Source of the DNA: Alentia gelatinosa
Taxonomy: Eukaryota > Annelida > Polychaeta > Phyllodocida > Polynoidae
Assembly: GCA_950022655.1 (NCBI GenBank)
Contig: OX465583.1
Location: 10,127,798-10,191,797, forward strand
DNA: 64,000 nt
Direction: 5' to 3'
Shown here: positions 1 to 10,396 of the stretch, piece by piece
Layout of the letters: the number at the start of each line of letters is the position of its first letter
How positions within the stretch are numbered: position 1 is the stretch's first letter
Translations under genes and position numbers: made by a program
The notes under the pieces: generated by a model
Told to the model about the DNA's origin: nothing
Seen by the model: only the letters and a program-made list of their open reading frames with translations
The model's database searches: none

Positions 1-1047
1 ACTGACCCCCCTCCCTTGTAAGTAGGACGTTGGTACTGGAGAAAAGGAAGCCATCAACTCTTGGTCCATTATCAATCGACCGTGGACCAGCATCAACGCG
101 TCCCTCTCCTCCCCTCCCGTCCCATATCATTTTCTCCATGGCAGACAACCCCTCAAAATCTGCACAACAGCATGTATAGCACTCCCATACCTCAATGTAT
201 TGAGGACACAGCCCGTAGCACCCCCCTCGCAAACCCCAAGTACTCCACAGCTACGACAAGCAGTGTGTATCTTAAGTCATACCTGACAGAGATAGCATAC
301 ATAATATACCACAAATTTTCATGAATGAACACCCTTCATGTTAGGACGACTGACAACCTATCAATCATAATTTTAAAACCATAGTATGGCACCCTATCGC
401 CGAAGGAGTATCCCCTTTCAGTGTATACCACAGTGTATACCACACGCACCCGAGGTGTTTCCCCTCGGAGAAAGTAATATATATAATCAACATAGATATA
501 ATCAACATAGACAACTGCAACCTTTTTAATTAAGGTACCTCGACACATAACGATCTCACAAGCAAACCCAACCAACTCTCACCTCCTAATTTAAGTCGTT
601 AACATCTCTTATTCTATTAGCAGAAAATATGAAGCAGATCTTCAGCAAAGTGCATCCTTTCAAAACCACACCTTTGTGAGGCCGAACAGCATTAAACGTG
701 TATCATGACCTATAGGCTTGATATCAGACCTTTTGCAACCCTAACAATTAGTATAATACATCAAATCCATGGCAAAATTCTAGCAGTCTTTAACCAGAAC
801 TAGGAGGTCCTTCATCGATTCCTGCAAAGCAAATCATGTACAATACAGGCGTTTAGCACCTGGGAGGGAACAGCCTAACTCCCCTAGACCTATCAATCGA
901 CCGGCCACAGGGAGACGACGGCCTGACACGGGCTACTATCAACCGACCGTTTTACGTGTCTTGAAACCGCTCCCTAAGGCGTATCCATCATTCTCATAAC
1001 CTGTCGAGCAACTGAGTCAACCTTTCTCTCCAGTCCCTAAGGAGGTC
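1..1047. other. Non-coding flank of the retroelement-like unit
   Basis: No convincing gene is seen. The motif ATCAA(T/C)CGACCG occurs three times (near 71, 892 and 938). This may be 3' untranslated sequence of the minus-strand unit that starts at 1048, but no poly-A tail, terminal repeat or target duplication could be identified. No reverse transcriptase is encoded here on either strand. Confidence 0.4.
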
Positions 1048-1615
1048 CTAACCAGGGTGTATACCATCTGAATGTAACATGTCATAGTAAGATTTAACTT
1101 TGCCATTTCTGCGACAATGTACCATCCTTTGGAGCCATGGGGTGGGGACCGAGTTTGCCTGGTTTAGAGCAACTAAACCTTTATTAATGCCCGTTATCGC
1201 CTCATCAATGACGAGTTGTTTACGTTTCACCTCATCGTCATCGGCCGGCAAACCCGAGCAAGCAGCAAAGTCAAGACCCACTATTGGACCAAAAATGACT
1301 CTTGTGCATGGCAAGAGACCTTTCCATGCTGTGTTTGCCTCCTCTGCCTGTTGTAATACGTCTTTCACCTTTTCTTCCGTCGTCTGTCTGTATAAACTCA
1401 GATCCTTTCTCTTCCTTGATTTGATAGTCAAATTATTCACCCCTGCAACATCTATGTATGTGTGGTCCGGGAATTCTCTGGCAAATCTCATGGCCTGACT
1501 GACCGTGCATTGGAACGATGCTCCACTGGAGAAACAGACTATTTCTTGAGGGTCGTGAATCTGGTCCTGTAAAAAACCTGCCTCGGGAATCTGTAACCAC
1601 TACTAAGACCACCAT
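1048..1615 (-). pseudogene. SGNH/GDSL-esterase-like ORF, broken by a frameshift
   Basis: Two minus-strand reading frames together look like one SGNH-hydrolase-type domain. The upstream frame (ATG at 1615) has a block-I-like TDSRG near 1594-1580. The downstream frame (from about 1491) has a block-III-like GVNNLT at 1443-1426 and a block-V-like DGIHPG at 1068-1051, just before the stop. The frames differ by one position and must switch near 1490-1500, so this copy cannot make one protein without a frameshift. The ORF starts 59 bases after the stop of the NADAR ORF, in the same direction, suggesting one transcription unit. SGNH esterase domains are known in ORF1 proteins of CR1-like LINEs. The family assignment rests on three short motifs and their order; activity is unproven. 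Confidence 0.55.
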
Positions 1616-1674
1616 CCCGGATGGGGTAAGAGAGGGTGAGACGAAGCAACCGACAACCTTGAAACAAAACCAAG

Positions 1675-3372
1675 TTAAGAGCTGCCGTCCAAGTCTTTTA
1701 ACCGATCCTCGCTCCGCTTTTCCTCACTGTTCCTCGCTTGGTCTCCACTGACGTCATTAGACGGTGCTGGGATTTCATTCGGTGCTGGGATGTCATCAGG
1801 ATCTGCGGGGATCCCCCCGGTGACGTCATCAGATGGTGTGTAAGTTGACTGGCGCTTGGCGCAAGCGGATGATACATCCAAACTAGGCTGAGTCTGAAGC
1901 CTAGCCAGGTCCCGCCTGATGTCCATGAGTAGAAGGCCCAACTTATTGTGACCCGCTCCTCTAATTCCGTTGCGTGCCTCGTGCAATGTTAGGCCCCCAC
2001 CCCACTTTCTATCCCTGGTCGCCTCAACTAGCGTTAGGGAATCAGTCTGTAACAGGGCCTCCCTCAAGTCGACATTCTGACGGAACTTTTCGGTCACTAT
2101 CCTTTCAATCACCTGGTTCTCCTGTCGCTCCCAGGCCTGTGTGGGCAGTACTTCACCCGACACCCTCTTGATTTCGTACGGATTATGCAATGAGAGGATG
2201 CGGCTGACTCTGGTCTGGTCCCCGCAAATCTTGGCCTTAGAGGCTGCATAAGCCTGTTCCGCTGATGTGAATGCGCACCCGTCCAAATCTATCCTGCATT
2301 TGTAGAAGTTAGAAAGAGGCGCGTGGGGCCCTTGAAAGAAAACTGTTTTGTCCCTAATAACTGTAAAGGCCTTTTTAAGGGAAACATCATCGGGGAGCTT
2401 GTCAAGATCTTGGGCGCCATAAGTCAACCCTCCAATGACCACCCTGTCGCCACCTTGTACCACACGAGCCTGCCGGCCTAAACTATGTGCGTTATCAACT
2501 ACCGCTCGCAGGGTTGCTCTCTGCTGAGAAACTTCCTCTGGAAGTTCCTCAGAGATCCAAATAGATTTAGTCCCGTTGTGCTTAAGTAGCCTGCTTTTGT
2601 TACGAATAATCTCGATTTTGGCAGATTCATGAAGAAGGGTGATCCTGACAGGCCTGGGTTTCCTTCCCCCAACGTAAACACCGACTCTATGGACCAAATC
2701 TAGCTCCGTGGGGTGTAACCTAACCCCCGTAGCAGCAAAAACATCCAAGGCAGTGTTCCTAAGGTTCTCATACTTCTTTTCGGGTATGCCAGTCAAAATC
2801 AGGGATTTAGAGTTGAGTTTCCTCAACGTCTCCGTATCCTGCGAGCCAGCGGCGAGTGAGACAGACTTCGCCGCCTCCAACTCCCTAATTCGAGCCTCGA
2901 TGTCTGTCACTTTCTTTTGTTGGGAGCCTCTAGCCTTCTCCATCGAAATCCTGAGGTCGTCTCCATCAATATCAACCCTGCCTGTATACTCTTTGAGCAT
3001 TTCTATGTCATTCACTGCAACCTGTAACACCTCCTCAAGCTCTCCACACTTCCTTTCAAACAAGGCAGCCTGTTCCTTGTAATGAGCGTTCTCTGCTTCC
3101 ACTACAATGACTCTTTTAGTAAGGCTAAGCAAACTCTCCTTTACATTCTCTAGGTTGACAGAATGGGATACAACATCGTCTATAGAGTTCTGCCCCCCTT
3201 TTTTCCCCTTCTTCTTACCCTGGGATTTATCCGTGTTGCAACCCTGGGTACTGTCCATAGGCCTATCTGGTGTAGGTAGGCTCGGGAAATCTTCCGAGGC
3301 GATGCCATTCCTGGTTGCCGAGTTCCGAAGCTGTCGACCGTTCATCTCGCCTGTGTTCTCTATAGGCTTCAT
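1675..3372 (-). CDS. Retroelement ORF1-like protein: coiled coil, RNA-binding region, C-terminal NADAR domain
   Basis: An intact 565-residue ORF starting at the ATG at 3372. Residues 1-70 are polar and basic with a lysine-rich patch (about 52-60). About 75-185 is charged and heptad-like, probably a coiled coil. About 185-320 resembles the RRM/C-terminal region of L1-type ORF1 proteins (LILTGIPE, then a DLVHRVG segment). About 344-490 matches the NADAR (YbiA/DUF1768) family: FFQGPHAPLSNFY (345-357), SAEQAYAASKA (370-380), EATRDRKWGGG (450-460) and GHNKLGLLLMDIR (474-486). NADAR proteins cleave N-glycosidic bonds of ADP-ribose-type or riboflavin-pathway nucleotides. The tail after 495 is Asp/Pro-rich and low in complexity. 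The ORF has no stops although its neighbour is frameshifted. It could be a retrotransposon ORF1 or a captured gene; no reverse transcriptase lies in the window. Confidence 0.7.
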   Translation of the reverse strand: MKPIENTGEMNGRQLRNSATRNGIASEDFPSLPTPDRPMDSTQGCNTDKSQGKKKGKKGGQNSIDDVVSHSVNLENVKESLLSLTKRVIVVEAENAHYKEQAALFERKCGELEEVLQVAVNDIEMLKEYTGRVDIDGDDLRISMEKARGSQQKKVTDIEARIRELEAAKSVSLAAGSQDTETLRKLNSKSLILTGIPEKKYENLRNTALDVFAATGVRLHPTELDLVHRVGVYVGGRKPRPVRITLLHESAKIEIIRNKSRLLKHNGTKSIWISEELPEEVSQQRATLRAVVDNAHSLGRQARVVQGGDRVVIGGLTYGAQDLDKLPDDVSLKKAFTVIRDKTVFFQGPHAPLSNFYKCRIDLDGCAFTSAEQAYAASKAKICGDQTRVSRILSLHNPYEIKRVSGEVLPTQAWERQENQVIERIVTEKFRQNVDLREALLQTDSLTLVEATRDRKWGGGLTLHEARNGIRGAGHNKLGLLLMDIRRDLARLQTQPSLDVSSACAKRQSTYTPSDDVTGGIPADPDDIPAPNEIPAPSNDVSGDQARNSEEKRSEDRLKDLDGSS

Positions 3373-3560
3373 CAACCTGGACCAAACCGTCTCTCACCAG
3401 GCACACCAACTTCAAGAAAAAGAACACCAAGTTTCAAACTCGGACGTGTCCTGGGGGGGGGGGGGGGGGGAGTGCAGAAGACCTGATTTTCCTAATACCT
3501 GATGGACGCCGCCATTGTACAACCGGAAGTCTTGATTTCACAAAGTCTCATCAACCAGGC
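3373..3560. repeat. Upstream leader of the NADAR ORF with a poly-G tract
   Basis: Sequence upstream (minus-strand sense) of the NADAR ORF. It holds a G homopolymer of about 18 bases near 3453-3470, read as poly-C in the ORF's orientation. No promoter element is recognised. Confidence 0.4.
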
Positions 3561-6300
3561 ATGAGAATAAAATTTTGGAAGGCTGCTCTAACCCAGGAGT
3601 TGGGGGGGATTAAACCTGAGATAATTTAAGCCTCCATCAGCATGTCAAATGTTGCTGAAGGGTCTCCACCTGTATGATGCTTTCCGAACGCCCCCGCCTC
3701 GGGGTTGACAGAGATGCTATTTATAGCATTAGACCTGTCACTGAGAATCTCCCGCGTTTCTCGGCCGTTTCTGTATTAACACCCTTTGTTTGTGCATAAA
3801 AAAAGCACTTATGATCGGTATGTAGATGCTAAGATACCAACCGTTATACTCCCAGAGTCTGATGTCACAGTCTTGGATGTATTTAGGGCAAGGATTCAAG
3901 GTATTCACGTTGATAATGACGTAAAAAACGGCCGCCGATGTTAAGCACGTTCGTTACTCGCGGGCGCGTTCGGAAACTCCAATGCGTCCATTGTTGCCAA
4001 AGGGTCTCCTGCCATTACCGTTTAGCAGAGTTTACTAATCAGTGTTGCCTGCATGGTACTTCCGTTTTTGTCACTTTCCGAACGCCCTCACTTCTGGAAA
4101 GCTCAGAAAGGCAGTCTATTAATAGCCCACACGTTTGACAAGCTCCCGCTAGAACGGCCGTTCGGGTATTATCGCCCACTGGTGAAACTTGGCAACAAAG
4201 TTTTGCCTGTTTTGTATACAATACAGCATTATTATTCAAAACATTCCTTCCTACCACTGTCTGTAGTTCCAGTTGAGACTGTAAGTATGAAGCTTCAAGC
4301 TAATTCCGGAGATAATGACGTTAGAACGGCCGCCGAATTGAAACGTGTCTGTCGTAATCGCGGGTGCGTTCGGAAACTCTCCTATGTATATCTTTTTCAT
4401 CAAATTTCTTTTTTCAAAATTAGATTTTTAATTGAAGATATATGGCAACATATGATGCTTTCTAATTAGATTTTCAATTGAAAATATATATGGCGATGTA
4501 GTTATGATGTGATCCGCAAAGAATCTGGAGCAACGATTTCCACCTCGGGTCGCTGTTCTGTGATCTGCATAACGTGAAGCAGCGCCCCCTGGTGCCGGCT
4601 GAGCAGCTCAACCCCGGATTAGTTTGACAAAATGGCGGCTCGCTGATGAGTTTTCTTTTCCCTGGACTTTTTCCCCCAGGCTTGGAAATTCTTTCATGCT
4701 GACTGCAGACGAAAGTGACATTCATTCAGACACTTGTCATAATCAAATAATCCAAACAGTCATGCTTTTGTCAATATGATAAGCCATTGGCACATTTGGA
4801 AACTTCCATGCGTGAAAGTCAACGATCATTACTATATTTGTTGTGAATGTTATATTTAAGAGAGAAATCGACGATACACTACCCTTATATCTACAGATCT
4901 TACAATAAAAATGCATGATACATGTCTGTGGGTTTTTTTTGTATTATAGATATTTATCCCACCTGATCGTCGGCTGTTGCTTGTCTAAAGGGTGTGCTCC
5001 ACCAGGCCGATTTGTCACCCGATCAATTGTTCCTGGGCCCTGTAGAGGAAGCTCACGTATTGTAATTTATTTAATTCTGATAATAATAGTTTAATAAATG
5101 ACCATTTTCAAAGATTTGAGAAATTATGGGCCATCCGATGATGATCGGCGATTGTCTGGCTACAGAATCGGCTACCGTCGGTCCAGTGGAACACCCCCTT
5201 TAATTGACCAGGCAGTCATTGCAAGTTGAGATACATGAAGCAAAAACGTGACACTAACAGTCAATGTGTCTCTTCAATATAGAAACTTTGAAACAGTGAA
5301 GCTTTGAGCTATGAGTCTTGATACTCGTAGTCTTATGTACTTCACTTCCAACGTTACAAATCAAATGATATTCACTCCTCGCTGTGTACTTTCAACACTA
5401 ATTCAATGTATCGATATGCCCTGTGCATATCGATACATTGAATTAGTATTGAAAGTGTTAGTTTATGATAAAGGAGTGGTAATATATAAAAGGACCCATT
5501 GCAAATAGAAATTCAACTTATGATGGATGTGTTTGGTCATAGATTACAGAAAACCACAGACTTTCCAGTCAGAATTGAACCTTTGTGCATTTTACTTGAG
5601 TGAAACTCCTGCTTTTGCATGTACTCAATTAAAGGCTGATTCCACCAGCATAATGTCACACAAGGTCGGGCTGTGTCTTGTAGCACCTTGTTGCATCTTG
5701 ATGAATCGGGATGAATCTTGTAAGATCTGCTGTGCACTTGTCCCTATGTGGGTCGCCCATATTATCGCTCAAAGGGGACTATTCCTCTGCTACGATTCAA
5801 CCAGATATTCGCACACAGTTCATCCTGACCTGGCGAGTCATCAAATCGGGCATGATCGGGATGTATCGCTTGGTCCGGTGGAATCACCCTTAAAATCCAA
5901 CACATGTACAACATATGTGAAATGCATGTTTAGCTTTGTTGAGCGTGAGTGACACGCTCAGATACGTTGCCTAGTTTAGGGATAGGCAATGTATAGACTT
6001 TCAGCGTGCTGCAACAATAATCCCTTCACTATCTGCGTGCTAACTCTGTATTCGTGGGTGCCAGTGTCTTAGCCTTGGAGGCGTGCCCAGCTGTCCATGA
6101 CCAATCACTAGTCACCGAAATACCCACTGGTGATTTATATATTTGGACCTTACAAAGGTAACTGTAGAAGTAGCTGGTTGGCTGGCTGCCCTGCGGGTTA
6201 CATATAATGACCCATAGACTGAATAAAACCCAAACGTTATAATTGGTTTTATTCTATAATTCCACGCTCATTCATCAATGGTGAACATACCATTTGTTAT
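3561..6300. repeat. Repeat-rich non-coding stretch with direct repeats at 3650-4380
   Basis: No gene is supported. Segments near 3652-3700 and 4003-4090 share AAGGGTCTCC followed by TTTCCGAACGCCC. Segments near 3913-3979 and 4311-4379 share GATAATGACGT, CGGCCGCC and GCGTTCGGAAACTC. These look like parts of one diverged, partly inverted mobile element. The rest is AT-rich and featureless apart from the hairpin at 5388-5456. Confidence 0.45.
5388..5456. repeat. Near-perfect 31-bp-arm hairpin
   Basis: Arms 5388-5418 and 5426-5456 are inverse complements with one mismatch, around a 7-base loop. A second inverted pair, CACTCCT / AGGAGTG, lies outside the arms near 5373 and 5473 and lengthens the stem. 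The shape would suit a MITE remnant or a hairpin transcript; nothing shows that it is transcribed. Confidence 0.8.
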
Positions 6301-7580
6301 CTACCACATATAAAAAGTTAGAATTCTCCCGGATCGGCTTAGAGTTGCTCCCCCCACATAGAGAGACATAACCAGAACTATGCTGTTAGAGTGAAGTCAC
6401 ACAAGAGTGAGATTTCGTGGAGAGAAAAAAAACTCGAACCTATTCTTATATTTTATAGTTCTAACTCAGCTGTCTCTCCTATCTTGTTCCCTGTTAATTT
6501 GACCCTTGAGGACGCAGTTTTGCTCGTTGGTCGAAATCCACAGTTCCCTTCTTGTTCTACTGAGAGCGATGCGGTGGCGTCTCCTAGCGACAAAACCCTG
6601 AAGCACGCCCCTCCCCCTGGCGGCGGACTGCGGACACTGCGGTCGTGCCGTCGATAAATCCTAATTTCATTACAGTGTTTAACCTCGTAGGCGGGGTTCA
6701 TGGCGACCGCCACGCCCCCCGACGGCAGATGCAGCTAATACCACCTAATATCGCCTGGAATTCAATCAGAGTCGCTGGTAGCCGGCGACTGGAGCTACTC
6801 GACAAAAACTGCCTCGTCATCGGCTAGAAGACGATTAGGACCCGTCTCAATGAATGTTCGTCCTGTTATCATAACAGCCCAAAGGAGATGCTTGTGTACA
6901 CCACAGCCGCCTGTCCCCCGATGAACCACTGTTTTCCAATTTCTAATCTGAGAAACGAATAAAGAAGTTCTTACGTACATGCAGAAATATCTGGAATTTC
7001 CATTTCTGGATTCAGATATCTGATCTGAAGTTACCCAAAAAAATTTAACCGCAATGATTGTGGGATATGGCTCAAGGGTTTATGACTATACAACGACAGG
7101 AACTAGCTAACATCGGATCCTGTAAAACACACTGAATTATGGGGTGCCTCAATATGGTCTATAGCTTTAGCACTAAGCCTCGTTCTTACTGGCCTCCAGA
7201 AATGTTGTTTTGAATACGGGTATCTGCCGTTTTAGTGGGTTCACTTTGGCTTCCTATTTGCCTTGCTCATTTGGGACACTAGTATTGACCTACATTAACG
7301 TTTGCGATATAAGGATATTCATTAATGGATTCAGAAAATGGCCAAATCGCTCGTATAATGTCTAATGATAGCAACTCCTGTATAAGCCAAGATTCAACCC
7401 TTTTCCTGCAGCACCCAGTTCCCCTGCATGATTTGTTATGCAATTTGAGTAATCTAACTTGGCAACTGATGATATTTTGTTATACCAAATCAAAGGTCAA
7501 TATGGCTCTTATACTTTGTCAAAATTTCTTTTAATTGAAATAATTATTTTCTTATCCATTGAATTTTGTAAGTATCAAGG
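6301..7580. other. Non-coding, with one copy of a dispersed repeat
   Basis: No gene is recognised. About 6560-6720 is GC-rich. About 7160-7260 is a diverged copy of the dispersed repeat also at 9505-9795 and 45265-45555 (shared AAGCCTCGTTCTTACTGGCC and GGGTTCACTTTGGC). Confidence 0.45.
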
Positions 7581-7584
7581 ATAC

Positions 7585-7785
7585 CTGGAGGCATCATGCT
7601 GCAGTAGCCAGGGGAATGTCCGGAGGCATCATGCTGCCATAGTCAGGGAAATGCCTGCAGGCATCAAGCTGCCATAGCCAGGGGAATGCCTGCAGGCATC
7701 ATGCTGCCATAGCCAGGGGAATGCATGGAAGCATCATGCTGCCATAGCCAGGGGAATGCATGTAAGCATCATGCTGCAATTAAAG
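7585..7785. repeat. Minisatellite of about 35-37 bp, some six copies
   Basis: Tandem units carry GCATCATGCTGCCATAG and CAGGGGAATGC. Similar units with small internal palindromes lie just inside the left ends of the TTAA-flanked elements at 14760 and 57608, so this array probably belongs to the same family. Confidence 0.75.
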
Positions 7786-8547
7786 ACAAATGCAGTGCCC
7801 CCTGTGTCTACTAATTTCAACACTGGTGCTGCCATCTGGTTTCATGAAAATATAGCAGTTTCCCATAGACACCATAGCACTTACCTACTTCAGATGGCCT
7901 TCCCATAGAAATTAGCATGGTGACATTGTATTCTTTTTTAGCATTTTTCATTTGTAAATTTTCCCAACCATCATAATCTAGAATTACTTGAAGATAGCAA
8001 TAGAACATCAGTGTCATTTAGCAACATGATTGCTTTTTCCCATAGATACAAATAGTTTAGCACTTACCTATTAATATGGCCTTCCCATAGAAGTTAGCAT
8101 GGTGACATGCCAATATTGTCTATTTGCTGATATATAGACCCTCCAGAGGTTACCAAACTCCCTATTATCGCCCAGGGTAAATACAAGTTCCGCTCGCGAC
8201 TGGCTGGCCACACCACGACCACATGAAACATAGTTTTCCAATTTATATTTGGAGAAACTGAATATAATTTTGGATATACATATAGAAATAACTGAAATTT
8301 TCATTTCTGGCATCGGATTTCCAATTTGAAGATTTATAAAAACAGTTAAACTGCAATAATTGTGGGTTACGGTTCAAGGGTCTATCACCATACAAGGTTG
8401 GCAACCAGCGACCACCAGAACTTGTAAATAGACTTAATTATGGGATACCTCAGCAGGGCCTATGGAACTTATATTATCCTGAGTTATTTGCAAAACTCAA
8501 TAGAATTTAGAAATCACCCAACTACCAGCATTTGTCTTTAAAGGGTT
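7785..8547. mobile_element. Probable diverged piggyBac-like non-autonomous element (one clear end)
   Basis: The right side ends in CATTTGTCTTTAAAGGG followed by TTAA (8544-8547). A partial inverse, TTAAAGACAAATGCAG, lies near 7783-7797. Inside, two similar blocks (near 7850-7925 and 8035-8105) share AGCACTTACCTA and TTCCCATAGAA(A/G)TTAGCATGGTGACAT. The left end is degenerate, so the boundary is approximate. Confidence 0.4.
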
Positions 8548-8915
8548 AAAGGTGGCCGGGCGGTACATCTCCACGCGACGCTCGTAATGTGGGGCAGTAG
8601 AGTAGGTGGCGCTCCCTGGTGGACGGCCGGTCAACGACGCGCTGATAAATGGCAGACCTGATTGGTATTTATTAGCGGACATGTTGGGCACCAGCGAACG
8701 GACGGTGCGGTGTCGCCTCTAGGTGTGTCCCTCGTTAGTTTGCAGTGCAGCCGTTTGGCTGTAGATGGCGCTCTGGTGCGGCAGGCGTGGGAGATTGGCT
8801 GCCAACTCTGTCTCCACTCTGTTCTGACTAAGAGGTTGGTCGAGTTAAAACCCAGATCGTGTCCTCTCATTCCCACTTTCGGACCGAGATGGGTTTTGAG
8901 AGCATTTAACACTTA
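8548..8915. other. Short GC-rich, CpG-containing island
   Basis: This segment is clearly richer in G, C and CpG than its surroundings and has no convincing ORF. It could be a promoter or non-coding first exon of the plus-strand choline transporter gene, but no core promoter motif, start codon or splice donor ties it to that gene. It may equally be part of a repeat. Confidence 0.25.
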
Positions 8916-10093
8916 ACATCAAGAAATATCCACAGCTTACTAAATTGTTATTAAAGGCCGACAAAAACTATGGCCAGACCTATTTTGCCACTACAAATAC
9001 TACAACTCGGGTTTTTTCCTTTAGCATAGATATCTTGAATGCACCTGGACCAAGACTAAAGAATATGGTGAAACAGTTATAAAAACCCACATGTATGCAG
9101 CACATAGCTATTGTGCTATAAAGGCAGCCATCTTGCCCCCTATGCCATCCAAAACACAAGATGGCGGGACCAATTATCAGTGGATTTTATCCAAAATAGT
9201 TTTTGGGGTTTGCCATAGAGGGATTTTAGCCTTGTCTCAATAGTATCTATATATCATAACAACTGATAACAGTGGTTGCCCCTGACTGGGCACAATAACA
9301 CTACCTTACAAAATCCTGGCAGATGGCAGAACTAGCAATCACTCTGTGCCTAATACCCAAAATATCACCTCCATCAGGTGTGGCTGTGTGGTGCAAGCCT
9401 CCTCCTGTGCCTGCAAGTCAGAGCATCTTGTGTACATGGATAGAACTCAGTACCCAGTTGCCTTTCCAGTGACGGCTGTTTTGTATGAGCAGTGCGTTCC
9501 CCATCGAGACGCTCAGTACTTTGACTATGTAGGTTCGAGATTATATGTGTCATTCTCCAATCTTTTAGATCCATATTTTTGATAAACTTAACAACTGTCA
9601 TCGTAGCTATAAGACAGAGTTATTCAAAGACGATAGTAGTGAACTACACTTCAAAAGTAACAAACGAGACCAAAAACAAAAGTCTAGCCTCAAAGCCCCA
9701 TAGGTTTAGCAATAAGCCTCGTTCTTACTGGCCACTGAAACGGTGTTTTGTGAATGGGTATCTGTGGTTTCAGCGAGTTCACTTTGGCTCCCTATTCATT
9801 TCATGCTTAAATCAAAGTGTTTTACATAAATACCGCAATTTCAGTTTAGAATTTGGTAAATATGTAAATATTAAGCCAGGCACCTACATGGCTATGAATC
9901 AAAATTACTACACCGTAGCCTTGTCGGAAGGTTAGAAATTTTGGTGTTCTAGAGTGGGAGTGTGCTAAACTAAATTACCATATTCTCACTGTGACTAAAG
10001 GTTGTGTCGTAGTGGGTCAGAGTGTGTCAGAACACTTGTTTAGTGTGTCGGGAGCTCAGTGGGTTCAGGCCTTAAATCTTAGACATATCTAAG
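8916..10093. repeat. Non-coding, with dispersed repeat copy at 9505-9795
   Basis: No gene is recognised. About 9505-9795 aligns by eye almost throughout with 45265-45555, from CTATGTAGGTTCGAG through the AAGCCTCGTTCTTACTGGCC block to TTCACTTTGGCTCCCTAT. The family is an interspersed repeat with no coding capacity here. Confidence 0.6.
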
Positions 10094-10396
10094 TAAGGCC
10101 TGGCGTCCACCTACTACGATAGAAATTTAGCCCTACTGATATGGCGCCAATACAAAAAGTAAATATCGGAGACAGATCGGGAAGGTGCAAAATCGTAGAC
10201 ATATGTCTAGACATGCCAATCCACCACGCATTGTATGGGGTTTTTATCGGTGTCTAATCGCAGAAACGTGGTCAACTGCCCCGATATTATGTGACCTTAG
10301 TAGGTGATATTAGGTGACGCGATTTTGATTTTTTATCGGAAGGTGCATCGTAGACCATTTCGGAGCCATATCGTAGTAGGTGGACGCCGGGCCTAA
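10094..10396. mobile_element. PIF/Harbinger-like MITE, copy 1 (297 bp, TAA target duplication)
   Basis: Element 10097-10393 has inverted ends: GGCCTGGCGTCCACC at the left and the inverse of GGCCCGGCGTCCACC at the right, continuing through CTACTACGAT. It is flanked by TAA at 10094-10096 and 10394-10396. A 3-bp TWA target duplication with GG-starting inverted ends is typical of PIF/Harbinger. It encodes no transposase, so it is non-autonomous. Copy 2 lies at 20352-20633. Confidence 0.85.

Noticed and set aside
8548..8915. Missing N-terminal exon of the choline transporter
   Set aside because: The GC-rich island has no frame resembling the expected start and first transmembrane helix of CHT1, nor a matching phase-1 splice donor. 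The exon probably lies outside the window or in a form I could not recognise.
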